Assembly (NCBI RefSeq): GCF_901000735.1 | Contig: NC_081543.1 | Span: 20,405,515 to 20,469,514, forward strand | DNA length: 64,000 nt | DNA from: Corylus avellana | Taxonomy: Eukaryota > Streptophyta > Magnoliopsida > Fagales > Betulaceae | Reading direction: 5' to 3' | In this document: in pieces, positions 45,902 through 57,064 of the stretch | Position numbering within the stretch: the first letter of the stretch is position 1 | Layout: every line of letters begins with the position of its first letter | Notes under the pieces: model-generated | Told to the model about the DNA's origin: nothing | The model's input: only the letters and a program-made list of their open reading frames with translations | Databases searched by the model: none | Translations under genes and position numbers: made by a program

Positions 45902-47499
45902 TACTCCCAAACTTACATATTGCTAGTTCCTTAGCAATATGAAACTAAAAACAAAATGAAAAACAAAAAACAAAAAGATAAATCCATCTTTTGTGGGATG
46001 TACGATTGCATTTAGCATATGCAACAAGCCTTTTAAACCTCTAGGAATTTCCTAGAAGACAAGTGAAGTCTCTTGAGAGTTTTCCAGGAATGTTACCCAC
46101 AAACATCATACAAGAGTTCATGTTATCCAAAACTCAAGTGTCACTCAGAACCATGATTTTCATTGATTTGCAAGCTTAAAAAGATAAACTCCATCTTCAT
46201 AATGAATTGGAATTTTAAAGTCTATTTACTTACAAAAGACATGCTAAGGTATCACAAATTGGAAATAGTGTAAAATGAATTAGCACATCAATATGAAGCT
46301 TCTAATTATTTCCAATTTGCAATGTTTCAATATCTCAAAGTTTATTGAAATCCCCATTAGAATGAATAACTATGGCATAACTTTTCTTTCTCTCTCTCTT
46401 TTTTTTTTTTTTTTTAGGGTCAAGCTATGCAATGTTTGGTTCCCTTAAGCTTTCTAATTGACCCATGTAATGAGTGTTACGCCAATGACTCCCAAACCAG
46501 GTGGTTTTAGGGCATTAGGTGTAAAACAGCCCTAAGGACTTACTAACTCAAGTCAAAAAGGCTACGAAACCAAACTAACAATGATATTAACCAAATCAAA
46601 ATTCTTCACCTTTTGACGTGAACACTCAATGCTTTGAGGCAAGAGGTCCAGTTACTTAGTGAAAAGCTTATCAATGATCATCATTTTTTTTCTGTACTCT
46701 TCTTTCTCTTTTTTATATATATAAATATGTTAAAGTATCCATCTAATAAGTCATCCAGTTTTACTTAAGACATAGAAACATACACATCAGACTTTCCTAT
46801 CATACCCCACAACTTATGTGCTAATGTGCTTCTGTAAGATCAGATCAAACATGTGAATTCTCAAATGCACTAAGCAAGTAACCAAACTGAAAAGCTCTAT
46901 AATTAGATCATGTGTTCAAAATTTTAAGCTCACCAATGAGAATCAAATCACAATTTTTAAGAGCAACCAAAATTTTAAGACAACATGAACATGCATATTT
47001 TTTTTTTCTTTTTCAAAAATGGAACAAAGTGTGTGTAAAGTGTCTCCCATACCCCCAAACTTAAATTACACATTGTCCCCAATGTGTGTATAACATGGAA
47101 AGATCTTACCTGGGAGATGGATGACCCGTCTGGAATGGCATGGCTCATGGCACACCCCTAAACTTGAACTAAAGCACACTTGTTCCTGAAAATTAAAACA
47201 CTAAAGTTACAAAGGAAAACAAAACGAAACTAAAAATAACCAACAAAAAAATAAAACAGGATATGATAGGGGTGCCTCCCATGAGCGCTAAGTTTAACAG
47301 TCTTCTGCAAGACTGTGGCACTTTAAACTTGAAGCATCAGTCTTTCCTTCTCTTGAACTAAAGGGAATGGATTTTTTCCATTGTAAGGTGATTCCAAACG
47401 TTTATAGATCGAGGAGGACCACTTTGAGTTTTCTCCAAAATTTTCTCATCCGGGAGGGAATCATGAACTGGATAATACTCAAGGGATTCATCTATCTTG
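45902..47499 (-). other. Element N2 3' untranslated region
   Basis: Equivalent to 38848-40460 of N1. It has A/T-runs, no ORF above background, and near 47270 the conserved GGTGCCTCCCATGAGCGCTA segment. Confidence 0.72.
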
Positions 47500-47810
47500 G
47501 CACGCTTTACTAATATAATAGAAAGTCAAGGCTCTGGGAAATGAGTAGGATGGAGCCTTGACTTGAGCATTGTACAAGTGCTTAAGGCTCCTTCGGGCCA
47601 TGGCCACAACTATTATATAAGGCAAGGCTTGGAAGCAAGCTATCAGCGCTTATCGGCAAGAACTAGGCTTGGCTTGGTTAGTAGTGTCCGCATATTCTGT
47701 CTCGCCCGCCTGCTGGCCCATTAATTCTTCAGAGCGGGCCGGCAAGCCGGGCGGACGGGTACCATCGAAGAAGTGCCTCAACGCGCCACAGCCACTACTT
47801 TGACTCCTTT
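47500..47810. other. GC-rich segment of unknown origin inside element N2
   Basis: It replaces the sequence expected from the N1 alignment. The composition is richer in G and C than all neighbours, with GCGGGCCGGCAAGCCGGGCG near 47737 and GGGCCATGGCC near 47617. No ORF, repeat end or duplication is obvious. It might be captured organellar or host DNA. Confidence 0.5.
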
Positions 47811-48511
47811 TATGCAATTATGAACTCCATGGAACTTTGCAATTTGCTCAACAAATAACTCCATCAGACTTCCCTCTTGGATTCTTGGTAATTCAGGAAT
47901 AGGAGCTGATGTTGAAGAAGTCTCAGTGCTCTCTTCCTTTTCCCAGTGTAGATCTTCTAGAACCTCAATTTGCTCCTCTTCTTCCACCTTGTTGTTCTCA
48001 GGAGTGGAATCCAAGGTACAGATCAAATTCATATTGAGCAAAGTGCTCTTCCAATGGATCCTCCAGACTTGGCTCGCTAAACATCTCAACTTGCTTGAGG
48101 AACTTGTCAAGATCCAGGTCAAATTCAAATTGATCAAAACGGTCATGCAATGGATCCTCAAGACTTGGCTCATTAGAAGTCCCAGTAGACTCAAGTAGCT
48201 TGTCCAGGTTTAGGTCACCACCAAATTCATCAAAGCACTCTCCCAAAGGATCCTCAAGACTTGGCTCATTAGAAGTTTTGAGCATGCTCAAGTAGGCTGT
48301 CCAGGTCTAGCTCACCTCCAAATTGATCAAAATGCTCTCCCATCGCATCCTCAAGACTTGGCTCACAAAAACTCTCCGCAACAGTTTCTTCATTCCCAGG
48401 GGTGGTGGTTGTTTGCTCATGATAGTAAGTGCACTCATCCTCCATGTAGTGCTCATTAGGATTGGCCACCAACTGACTTTGACACTCTTCTTCTTCTTCT
48501 TTAAGTATATT
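47811..48511 (-). pseudogene. Element N2 ORF, acidic tail with four roughly 32-residue repeats
   Basis: Read from 48511, the frame gives VANPNEHYMEDECTYYHEQ (as in N1) and then four units of the form EPSLEDPLxExFDQFxxDLDLDKLLE, starting near 48365, 48270, 48180 and 48085. A Glu-rich stretch EEEEQIEVLEDLHWEKEE follows, then SAPIPELPRIQEGSLMEL. The frame shifts after the first repeat (near 48290) and again near 48000. The upstream half of the ORF lies beyond G-A at 58418. No catalytic domain is seen. Confidence 0.75.
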
Positions 48512-49864
48512 TGTCGTGGAAAAATCTACCTAAATTAATAGGTAAATAATTGTACGTTTTACCTGCAAGTGCACAAGGTCAACATGGTAGTATAAGGTGC
48601 AAGTACAGGATCATTCCCACGAGGATTGCTGAATTTATGTTTAAAAATAAATTCCTTAAGCAAAAGCAAAATAAAATTGATTGTTGATGTGATGATTACA
48701 AAGGGTAGGGCTTCGATATCTACTACTAATTATATTAAACTAGTATATCAATATGCCAATGCTTTGATCAAGTTATGCATATTTAATGTTTGCCAACCTA
48801 AGGGCATGGGTGTATACTCCTTAAGCTATTGATTTCCCCAAGCAACGAGTTAGGCATGGGTGTATACTCTAACTCTTTTCTTTCCTAAAGGATTTAGCAT
48901 GGTATATACTAAGTTGTTCCTTAGAAAAGCATATGTTCTATGGAAATCGACAAACACACAGGGCCTAGGGCATGGGTGTATACCCCCGGTTCCCCATGTT
49001 GATTAACCCAAGAATCGCGGTGTGGATTCTTTTGTTACTTAAGTTAAACCCAGGACTCGGTCATCCAAATTGATCTAACTAACAAGTCCAAACCACATGC
49101 ACATGTTGATCAGGCATACACATATGAGGAATTTATGCAAGCAGGTATTAATCAAGTTAAATAGCACAACATGATCATCACAAGGCGCCAATATTGAAAT
49201 ATTAATTTAACATAACTAGAGCTTCAATCTAGCCCTACTAAGTAAATTAGCTACACATAGAGTTGATGTTAAACATCTTCATAAAATAAAAGAAAGGAAA
49301 GAATAAACCCGAGACTTGACTTGAGAGCTCCTCTTCTTCTCCCTTCTCCAAGCCTCCTTATTCTAAAGGCTTAGGAGTCTATTTATAGGCTTTAGAAGTC
49401 CTTGGAAAAGTAGTAAACCCTAGGGATTTCGTAAGGTTTCAATCCTATTACAATTGGGAGTTTGAAAAACCCTAATATGGAAATAAGGACATTATAGCCG
49501 CCACTTGGAATGCCTCCTGTGCACGGGTGCCCTCGATTGTAGCCCGTGTGCGCTTGATCGCAGGTCTGCGATCGCTCCTTCTTTTAGCTTGCGCTCGATC
49601 GCTCCTGGCCTAGCTTGTGCAGTATCTTCTCTGGTATTGCGCTCGATCGCAGGTACCCTGCAATTGATCGCAGTACCAGGGAGCTCCAATTTTTTCATCT
49701 TCTCTTTTTGAGCCTAAATCACCCAGTTTTACTTCACTTTCTTCCAAAAGCCTGTAAAAACATAAAAAATGCAAAAAGGAATTAAAATGGCCTAATTAAC
49801 TACAACCAAGGGATTAAAACATGTAAGATAAGGGCTGAAAATATGAATATTTTAACGCTTATCA
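48512..49864 (-). repeat. 3' LTR of element G-A (1353 bp)
   Basis: It begins TGTCGTGGAAAAATC and ends CGCTTATCA, followed by CACCCCCAAACTTA (polypurine tract on the minus strand). It is very similar to 57065-58417, with three differences in the first 150 bases or so. A CGATCG-palindrome cluster lies at about 49515-49680. Confidence 0.9.
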
Positions 49865-51493
49865 CACCCCCAAACTTACATATTGCTAGTCCCTTAGCAA
49901 TACAAAATTAAAAACTAAATGGAAACTGAGAACAAAAAGATAAATCCATCTTTTGTGGGATGTACAATTGCATTTAGCGTATGCAACAAGCCTTTTAAAC
50001 CCCAATGAATTCAATAGTGGACGAGTGAATTCTCGTGAAGGTTTTCCAGAAATGTTACCCACAAACATCATGCACAGTTCATGTTATTCCAAAAATTAAA
50101 GCATCACTTCAAAACCATGATTCTCATTCATTAGCAAGCTTAAAAAGATAAACTCCATCTTCAAAATGAATTGGAATTTTTAAAATTTTATTACTTACAA
50201 AAGACATGCTAAGACATCACAAGTTTGAAAATAGGGTAAAGTGAACTAGCATATAAATATAAAGTTTCCAATTGTTTCTAATGTGCATTGTCTCAATATC
50301 TCAAAGTTCACTGAAATCCCTATTAGAATGAACAACAATGGCATATTTTTGTCTTTCTTCGTCTTTTTTTTTTTTTTTTCTTCGTCAGGTTGTGCAATGC
50401 TTGATTCCCTTAACCCATGTAACGAGTGTTAAGTCAATGACTTCCAAACCAGATGGTTTTAGGGCATTAGGTGTAGAGACACTCCTAGGACTTACTAACT
50501 CGAGTCAAAAAGGCTACGAAACCAAACTAACCATGACATTAACCAAATCAAAATTCTTCACCTTTTGACGTGAACACTCAATACTTTGAGGCAAGAAGTC
50601 CAGTTACTCAGTGCAAAGCTTATCAATGATCATATTTTTCTTTTTTTTTTCTCCACATATATATATGCCAAGGTATTCATCTAATAAATCATCCAGTTTC
50701 ACTTAAGACATAGAGACACACATTAAACTTTCATGTCATACCCCACAAATTATGTGCTAATGTACTTATGTAAGATCAGATCAAACATGTGAATTCTCAA
50801 CTGTCCTAAGCAAGTAACCAAACTGAAAAACTCAATTATTAGATCATGTGTTCAAAATTTTAAGCTCACCAATGAAATCAAATCACAATTTTTAAGATCA
50901 ACTAAAATTTTAAGACAAACATGAACATGCATATATTTTTTCTTTTTGAATTTTTTTTTCACAAATAAAATAAAACTGGGACAAAGTGTGTGTAAAGTGT
51001 CTCCCATACCCCCAAACTTAAATGACACATTGTCCCCAATGTGTCTAAATAAAGGAAAGAGTGTACTCGGGATATGGTGGACATAGTCTTGGAAAGGATG
51101 GCTCATAGCACACCCCCAAACTTGAATTGAAGCACACTTGTCCCTGTAAAATCATAAAACACACAAACAAGTAAAAAGGAACAAAACTGAAACGAAATAA
51201 TTTTTTTTTTTTTTCGTAGAAAAATAATTATGGGATCCTGCCAAGTGCGCTCGATCGCACGCATGGTGCATTCGATCGCACTAACAGAATGCGATGGAAT
51301 GACAAATGGGAAGCTGCGATCGATGGCATCGCAGTAACAGAATGCAAAAAATGTAAGAAAAGACTTAAAACACAAAAACACCAGAATAAAACACAACAAA
51401 CAGAAACAAATAAAAATAAAACAAAAGGATATGCTATGGGGTGCCTCCCATGAGCGCTAAGTTTTATGTCTTCAGCTAGACTGTTGTCCCCTT
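49865..51493 (-). other. Element G-A polypurine tract and 3' untranslated region
   Basis: It has the same layout as in N1 and N2 and no ORF. At 51240-51330 there is another group of CGATCG-type palindromes, here outside an LTR. The conserved GGTGCCTCCCATGAGCGCTA block lies near 51440. Confidence 0.75.
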
Positions 51494-52729
51494 TTAATGT
51501 TGCCCAGAAGTAGATGCTCCAGATGGTGGTGGTAACCGAGCTAGGATGGATCGCATCAAATTTTCCAGGGCAGCTAAACGTTTGTCCATGGCGACCTTAT
51601 CTTCCCTAGCTTCCCTTCTTTGATCAGCTAGCTCTCTCCGAAGACCGTCCATTTGCTCACAAAGGGATCGATATTGGATGGCTCGAATATCAATTGAGGC
51701 CTCTTCATCAGCTTCTGCTACCGGCTCAGCTGCTGGTTCATCTTTAGCCATTGGCTCGACCTCCTCTATCTCTTCCTCCTCTTCTGGAAGGGCTTGGGGC
51801 ATATAAGAGCAACTCTTATTCCATTGGCGAATGCCAATTATGGGAGTGTTTGTGACTGGTTCGTCCGCTGCAGTGCCCTTGATGCCCTTTTTTCGAAGAA
51901 TATATGTGATCAAGTATGGGAACGGCAACCCCCATGAGTGAGTGGACTCTGCTCCCCCAACATGCACTCCATTCCAAAATTTATGGATTTGATTCCAAAT
52001 AATTTTGGGAATGGAATACTAGGCATCCTTGTGAAAGGCGTAGAGGGTTTGTAGAAATTGATCTCGTCTTTGAGTTTTGTGTCCCAAAGGGAAGGCATTG
52101 TGATGAAGCACCGAGTCCATGAATCATAACCTTCGCGGCAACTTGGACCGGCTGCCAGCATTGTGGTGGGCATCTGCATAGTCCCCTTGGCACATGTCTT
52201 CGATGATCTCCGCCACATGATATCGGGCCGGGTGCTCGGCAAGATTTGCAGTTTTGGGAGGATGCTCATCATTGCACTACAAGGCGGTGGCTATGTCGGC
52301 CCTCGTCACATGAACAATTTGGCCTTGAACTTTGGAGGAGAGAGCAGCCGGATTATCACAGTCATGAGAAAGCTTGGCATAGAATTCCACGACCAACTTT
52401 TGGTAGACGGTAGAAGTGACCGGTTTAAAGAGCTTCTTGAGGCCCCTTCGCCTAAACTCGGCAACCACCCATCGAGTCGCCTCATTATGTTGAAAATCTT
52501 CTCTTATGGTGAAGGTGGTTTCAAACAGTAGCTCCCGCTCTTCAAAAGCTGGTGGTGGAGAAATCTCATGAGCTCCTGACCCTCTGGAAGATGAAGCACG
52601 TGTTCTAGGCATTTGGGACTTGGTTGGGGACTTTTGTCGAACACATAGTGTGCACTCCGATTGACCACAATGACAACTTCGGCCTAGGATGTTCCAAACC
52701 CCCTGCAAAAACACAAACAATTCCAACAC
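51494..52729 (-). pseudogene. Element G-A 3' ORF ('putative plant transposon protein'-like), two stops
   Basis: One frame of 412 codons is broken by TAG at about 52274-52276 (probably once CAG) and TAG at 52019-52021 (probably once TGG). The N-terminal part has a short Cys cluster (HCGQSECTLC), then MPRTRASSSRGSG. The central region with ERELLFETTFTIREDF, VVAEFRRRGLKKLF and VYQKLVVEFYAKL resembles the domain often annotated as putative plant transposon protein. That domain is common in the extra ORF downstream of pol in Athila-like elements. The C-terminus is acidic, then forms a predicted coiled coil (MDGLRRELADQRREAREDKV) and ends PPSGASTSGQH. The function is unknown. Confidence 0.7.
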
Positions 52730-52998
52730 AGAGCCAATGTGGGTGGGTAAACACCCACAATTACGAGAAAAATTGAAAAAAATAGGAAATTGGATGAATG
52801 TTCGGAGGCTTGGGGGTGAGAATGGGCCGTATGAGGTGGTTTTCGGTGAAAGAGGGTGGTATGGTGGCCGGAGAATGATGTATGTGGTGGTGGTGTGGTG
52901 ATATTTGTGAAACTAAGGTGTAAGATGGGAGGAAGATGAGTGCCGGAGGGGGAGGTTTTGTGGAGATCCTATACGGCGCCGGAATAGTGATATGTGGG
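52730..52998 (-). other. Element G-A internal sequence upstream of the 3' ORF
   Basis: A short G-rich stretch on the plus strand without a conserved ORF. It is cut at 52998 by the LTR of G-B. Confidence 0.6.
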
Positions 52999-54348
52999 TG
53001 ATAAGTGTCAAATATTGCATATTTGGACCCCTTTATTTATATTAGTTAATCCTTTAGTTGTGTCGTTATTTAATATTTTGTGTTAGTTTTGTGTTTTTAA
53101 TATTTTGTAGGTCATTGAAGAAAAACTGCAGCTTTAAAGAGAAAAATGCAAAGTTTGGAAGAAAGAATACGTTGAGAAGACCTAGATTGTGTGGTTAAGT
53201 CTAACCAAATCCAGGAAATAGTTTAAATCATATTAAATCAGATTAAAGTTCAGATTGGATAAGATTTCGGATCGGATTCAAATTCAGATTCTGCACACGT
53301 CTTAGTATTTTGACCATAACTCTCTGCTCAGATATGGGATTGAAGTGATTCAAACGTCATTGGAAAGCTAGATCAAAATACTACAATTTGTTGTGAAATA
53401 GGATTTTCGTAATTCTGACAGTTTCTATGCCAAAATCGCCCTGTAATTAAAGGACACAAATCTGGACGAATCCTATTCCGATTTCAGACTTCTATTTTAA
53501 CTGGGAGACAGACCTCTGAATTATCTAGGTTTACTTGGGCTTCTAGGACTTTCCTAAGCCTATAAATAGACTTCTTTGCATTAAAGAAAACAGACACAAT
53601 CTCAGAGAGCAAAATTCTTTTGTTTAGTTTTTCTTTAGGTTTAGGTTTAGGTTTAGATTTTATTTTTTATGTTGAGCTAAATTCCCAACTAAGGTTGGGG
53701 ATGAAGCCTCACCGATGAAGAACAACATCACTTTTATGTAAGTTTTTATTATTATGATTTTATTGGTTTTATATTTCAATTGTTTTACTTCTAATCAATT
53801 GTGTGGAGTAATTCTTGGATATCTCTTGTGATTTAAGGATACATGTGATGATTTGAGATAATTTCATATGATTGATTGCTTGGCTTTTAACTTATAAAAA
53901 TTGGATATCCCTTGTGATTTGTTCTACGGATACATCTGGTGTTTCAATTAAATTTGGATTCCTTTTGTGATTTGGTCAATGAACGGATACATTAGATGGT
54001 TTTGATTAATTCTTTGAAGCATAGTAAAACATATCTATGATTTAATTTGTGAGAACTTCGGATTAATATTGATGAACATAAAGTATGTTGTTATGATTTG
54101 GTGAGTGTGAATTCCCAAACCTTAGTACATTTATCCTTAGATTTACTTATTTTATTTAGTTTATGTTTATCCTTTAATTTTCAAAACTCAAAAATCAAAA
54201 CCCTTTTGGAACTAGATTAGGATTTAATTAGTTTATATATAAATTGCTCTTTCAAAAATACAATTCTCTGTGGGATCGACCTCGCACTTGCAATCCATTA
54301 AACTACAATTGATTCGTGCACTTGCGAGTTAAATAAATTTGCACAACA
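52999..54348 (+). repeat. 5' LTR of element G-B (1350 bp)
   Basis: It begins TGATAAGTGTC and ends TTTGCACAACA. It contains GGACCCCTTTATTTATATTAG near the start, a TTAGGTTTAGG run near 53637 and a CTATAAATAGAC box near 53562 that could be the TATA region. It is the plus-strand version of the LTR superfamily seen elsewhere here in minus orientation. Confidence 0.9.
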
Positions 54349-54354
54349 AGTTTT

Positions 54355-54371
54355 TGGCGCCGTTGCCGGGG
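54355..54371 (+). other. Primer-binding site of G-B (tRNA-Asp)
   Basis: TGGCGCCGTTGCCGGGG is an exact complement of the 3' end of plant tRNA-Asp(GTC), six bases inside the LTR boundary. Confidence 0.95.
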
Positions 54372-54766
54372 AATTGTTTAATTTTTGAAACCAATTTATT
54401 TATAAATTAGTTTTATTCTTCTACTAGTTATAATTAGGATTTTATTTTTCTGCAATTTGTTTTGTTTTATTCGTGTTACTAATAAAAAAAAAAAAAAGAT
54501 TTTTCTTGTTGTTTTTTTGTTTTGTTTTGGCTTGTTTTACAGTTTTGCCGTAGAACCTTCCGCGCTACCCTACAGCAAAGGCAGCAACTGCAGCAGTTCT
54601 GTAGATTTTTGCCAAAAATTTATTTTTTGTCATTTTGTGAGTTTTTAAATTTTAGTTTTATTTTTTTAGTTAGTTAGTTGTTTTTTATTATTATTTAAAA
54701 ATAAAAAAATAAAAATGGTTACTATTTTATGTGGGATATTTGCATGTTAAACAGTGAGGGGGAAGT

Positions 54767-54980
54767 ATGAATTTTCATTTTAATGATTTTAATGTCTCTC
54801 CTAGTTATAGGACACCAACTCCTACCAACTACCATCAAAATTTTTACCCACATAAACCATGTTCATATTGTTTCAATCCTTATCATGAGGAAAACAATTG
54901 TCCAGATCTGGGAGCTGAGCTCGATGACTTATGGGACAAATTAGACCAAATCAGAGCAGCTAGATCTAACTTTTCATATG
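54767..54980 (+). CDS. Element G-B ORF start with a lone zinc knuckle (cut by gap)
   Basis: The ORF starts MNFHFNDFNVSPSYRTP, about 400 bases after the primer site. It has a zinc-knuckle-like CSYCFNPYHEENNC (CX2CX4HX4C) near residue 30, then an acidic helix-like segment DDLWDKLDQIRAARS. No capsid domain precedes the knuckle, unlike normal gag. The same arrangement is present in element N2 (60347 leftwards). The rest is lost in the gap. Confidence 0.75.
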
Positions 54981-55080
54981 NNNNNNNNNNNNNNNNNNNN
55001 NNNNNNNNNNNNNNNNNNNNNNNNNNNNNNNNNNNNNNNNNNNNNNNNNNNNNNNNNNNNNNNNNNNNNNNNNNNNNNNN
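54981..55080. other. Assembly gap (100 N)
   Basis: Exactly 100 N. A plus-strand ORF lies to the left and minus-strand gag sequence of G-A, next to a 22-base T-run, to the right. Confidence 0.99.
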
Positions 55081-55304
55081 GTCAAAATTTAAATTTTTTT
55101 TTTTTTTTTTTTTTTTAAACAACAGAAAAGTAAAAGGCCAAAACATCAGGGATAATCAAGACATGTGTGAAGGAAAGAAAGTAAGATGAAAAGACGAGAT
55201 AGAAAATGTTACCGTCCTTTTAGTGGCATCAGTACCACTATTTTGAGTAGATGCGCTTGAGGTTCTTGCCTGCTCAACCGCATCTACTGGTGACTGTAGG
55301 ACTC

Positions 55305-56612
55305 CTAGTGTGAAGAGCTGCACTTGAGCTCTTCAGAATTAGGCTCAAGTGCTCTTGTAGGAATGGGACCTCTTTGAAGTGTGACTGCCTTCAGCTGCTG
55401 GTGATTGCTTGGGTTAGGTACTATTTGTGCTGGGAATTCCCCCTGGTTCCTCTCACTCAGCTCCTTTGCCATCTGATCCATTTGCACTTCTAGCTTTTGT
55501 ATGGCTTGCTCAGTCTTTGTATTGACATGTTTTTGATCAGCCATGAATTGTTGTTGTGAAGTCACCAGGTTATGTATCATATTCTCTAGTTGTTTCATCT
55601 TTGGCTCTTGAGCTGGTTGACTTGCTTGTTGGGGCCCTTTTTGCTGTCCTTGATTATTACTCCAGGAGAAATTGGGATGGTTATGCCATCCTGGATTGTA
55701 AGTATTGGAGTATGGGTTGTTCTTGTGGGGATAATTGTTTTGTCCCACAAAGTTCACCTCTTCTTGTTCTGTAAAAGGACACTTCTTAGTGGTGTGCTCT
55801 AAATGGGAACAATTAGCACATACCTGGAATTGTGTGTCCTGCTGCAGAAGTGAAATTTTCTGAACAGTCATGGCCTTGGCAAGCATATCTAATTTCTTCT
55901 CTACTGCAGCCAACTGATTAGGTGATCCTCCACTGAGATTCACCTCATACATGCCCTTGCTCTTGACTCCTCTCCTTCCTCTTGAACAGAATTACTGTGA
56001 GTGCTCACTTAATGTCTCAAAAATTTCCACAGCTTCCTCACTACTCCTTTCCATAAGTGTTCCTCCGCAAGCTGAATCAACCATCCCTTTGTTAGTATCA
56101 TCTAATCCTTCATAGAAAATTTGCACTTGCTCATCTTGAGGGATGTTGTGACGTGGACACTTTAGAAGTAAGGAATTGAAGTGATCCCATGCTTCAAAGA
56201 ACAAATCTCCATCTCGTTGTTGGAACATTTGAAGTTCCCTTTTAAGTTGCTTTGTCTTCTGGTCTGGGAAAAACCTCTTCAGAAATTTGCTGGTCAATTC
56301 TTCCCAAGTATGAATGGACTCTGCAGGCAAGGAATTGTACCACAGTTTAGCATTATCTTTCAAGGAAAAAGGAAAGAGAACTAACCTGAGTCTCTCTTGA
56401 GTTAGGCCTTGAACATTCTGCAACTTGCATAAGTCAAAGAATTCCTTAAAATGCAAGTTGGGATCCTCAGTAGTTGTGCCTCTGAAGTGAGTCAATGCAT
56501 TAAGGATTTGGGGAGAGATACAATAACTGCCATCCACCTTTGGTTGATATGCTATGCATGAGGGTTGATGGAGGTTTGTTGGCATGTATGCTTGCTTCAT
56601 TGGTCTCCTCAC
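55305..56612 (-). pseudogene. Element G-A gag (capsid and zinc knuckle), one stop
   Basis: The capsid domain has NVQGLTQERLRLVLFPFSLK, AKLWYNSLPAESIHTWEEL, KFLKRFFPDQKTKQLKRE and FQQRDGDLFFEAWDHF (about 56430-56190). The frame has a stop near 55990, then continues in the same frame with a helix-rich linker and a zinc knuckle CANCSHLEHTTKKC (about 55820). An Asn/Gln/Pro-rich tail follows and ends at 55305. The ORF is closed before any protease. It is closely related to the gag of N1. Confidence 0.88.
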
Positions 56613-57040
56613 TCGTGGTGGATTTGCTTCTAGGGGTCTTGGCCGATTGGATTTTCTTGCAAGTCTTCCATTTCAACTTCTTCTTCTCCTTCTTTGTCTC
56701 TAGGTTGTTGTTGAATTGTCTGCTCAATTTCAGGATTGAGAGAAACAAGGTTGAGGCTTGAGATCGACGACCTTGCATGAACTTGGCAACTTCAGCACCG
56801 CCTGGTCCGGATGCTCTCTGGAACTGCGCTCGATCGCAAGTTGTTGCGTTCAATCGCAGTGCACTCGATCGCACTTGGCTGACGATTGATCATAATCACA
56901 GAATGCCAATCCGCAACCTGCAGCAGAAAACAGAAAAGTAAAGGGAAACAAGAAATTATTTTTGATTTTTGCTAATACTAAATTAAAAATTGAAAATAAC
57001 AAAACTAAAGGAAGATAAATTTAAACAAAATTCGCTACAA

Positions 57041-57058
57041 TCCCCGGCAACGGCGCCA
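57041..57058 (-). other. Primer-binding site of G-A (tRNA-Asp)
   Basis: The minus strand reads TGGCGCCGTTGCCGGGGA just inside the 5' LTR, an exact complement of the tRNA-Asp 3' end. Confidence 0.95.
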
Positions 57059-57064
57059 AAAACT

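Larger units (their letters stand above)
52999..54980 (+). mobile_element. Element G-B: head of an opposite-strand LTR element
   Basis: The LTR 52999-54348, a tRNA-Asp primer site and a leader are followed by the start of an ORF that runs into the gap at 54981. Its 3' LTR is not in the window. It was inserted into G-A in the opposite direction; the base run before the LTR is GTGGG, and its partner is hidden by the gap. Confidence 0.85.
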
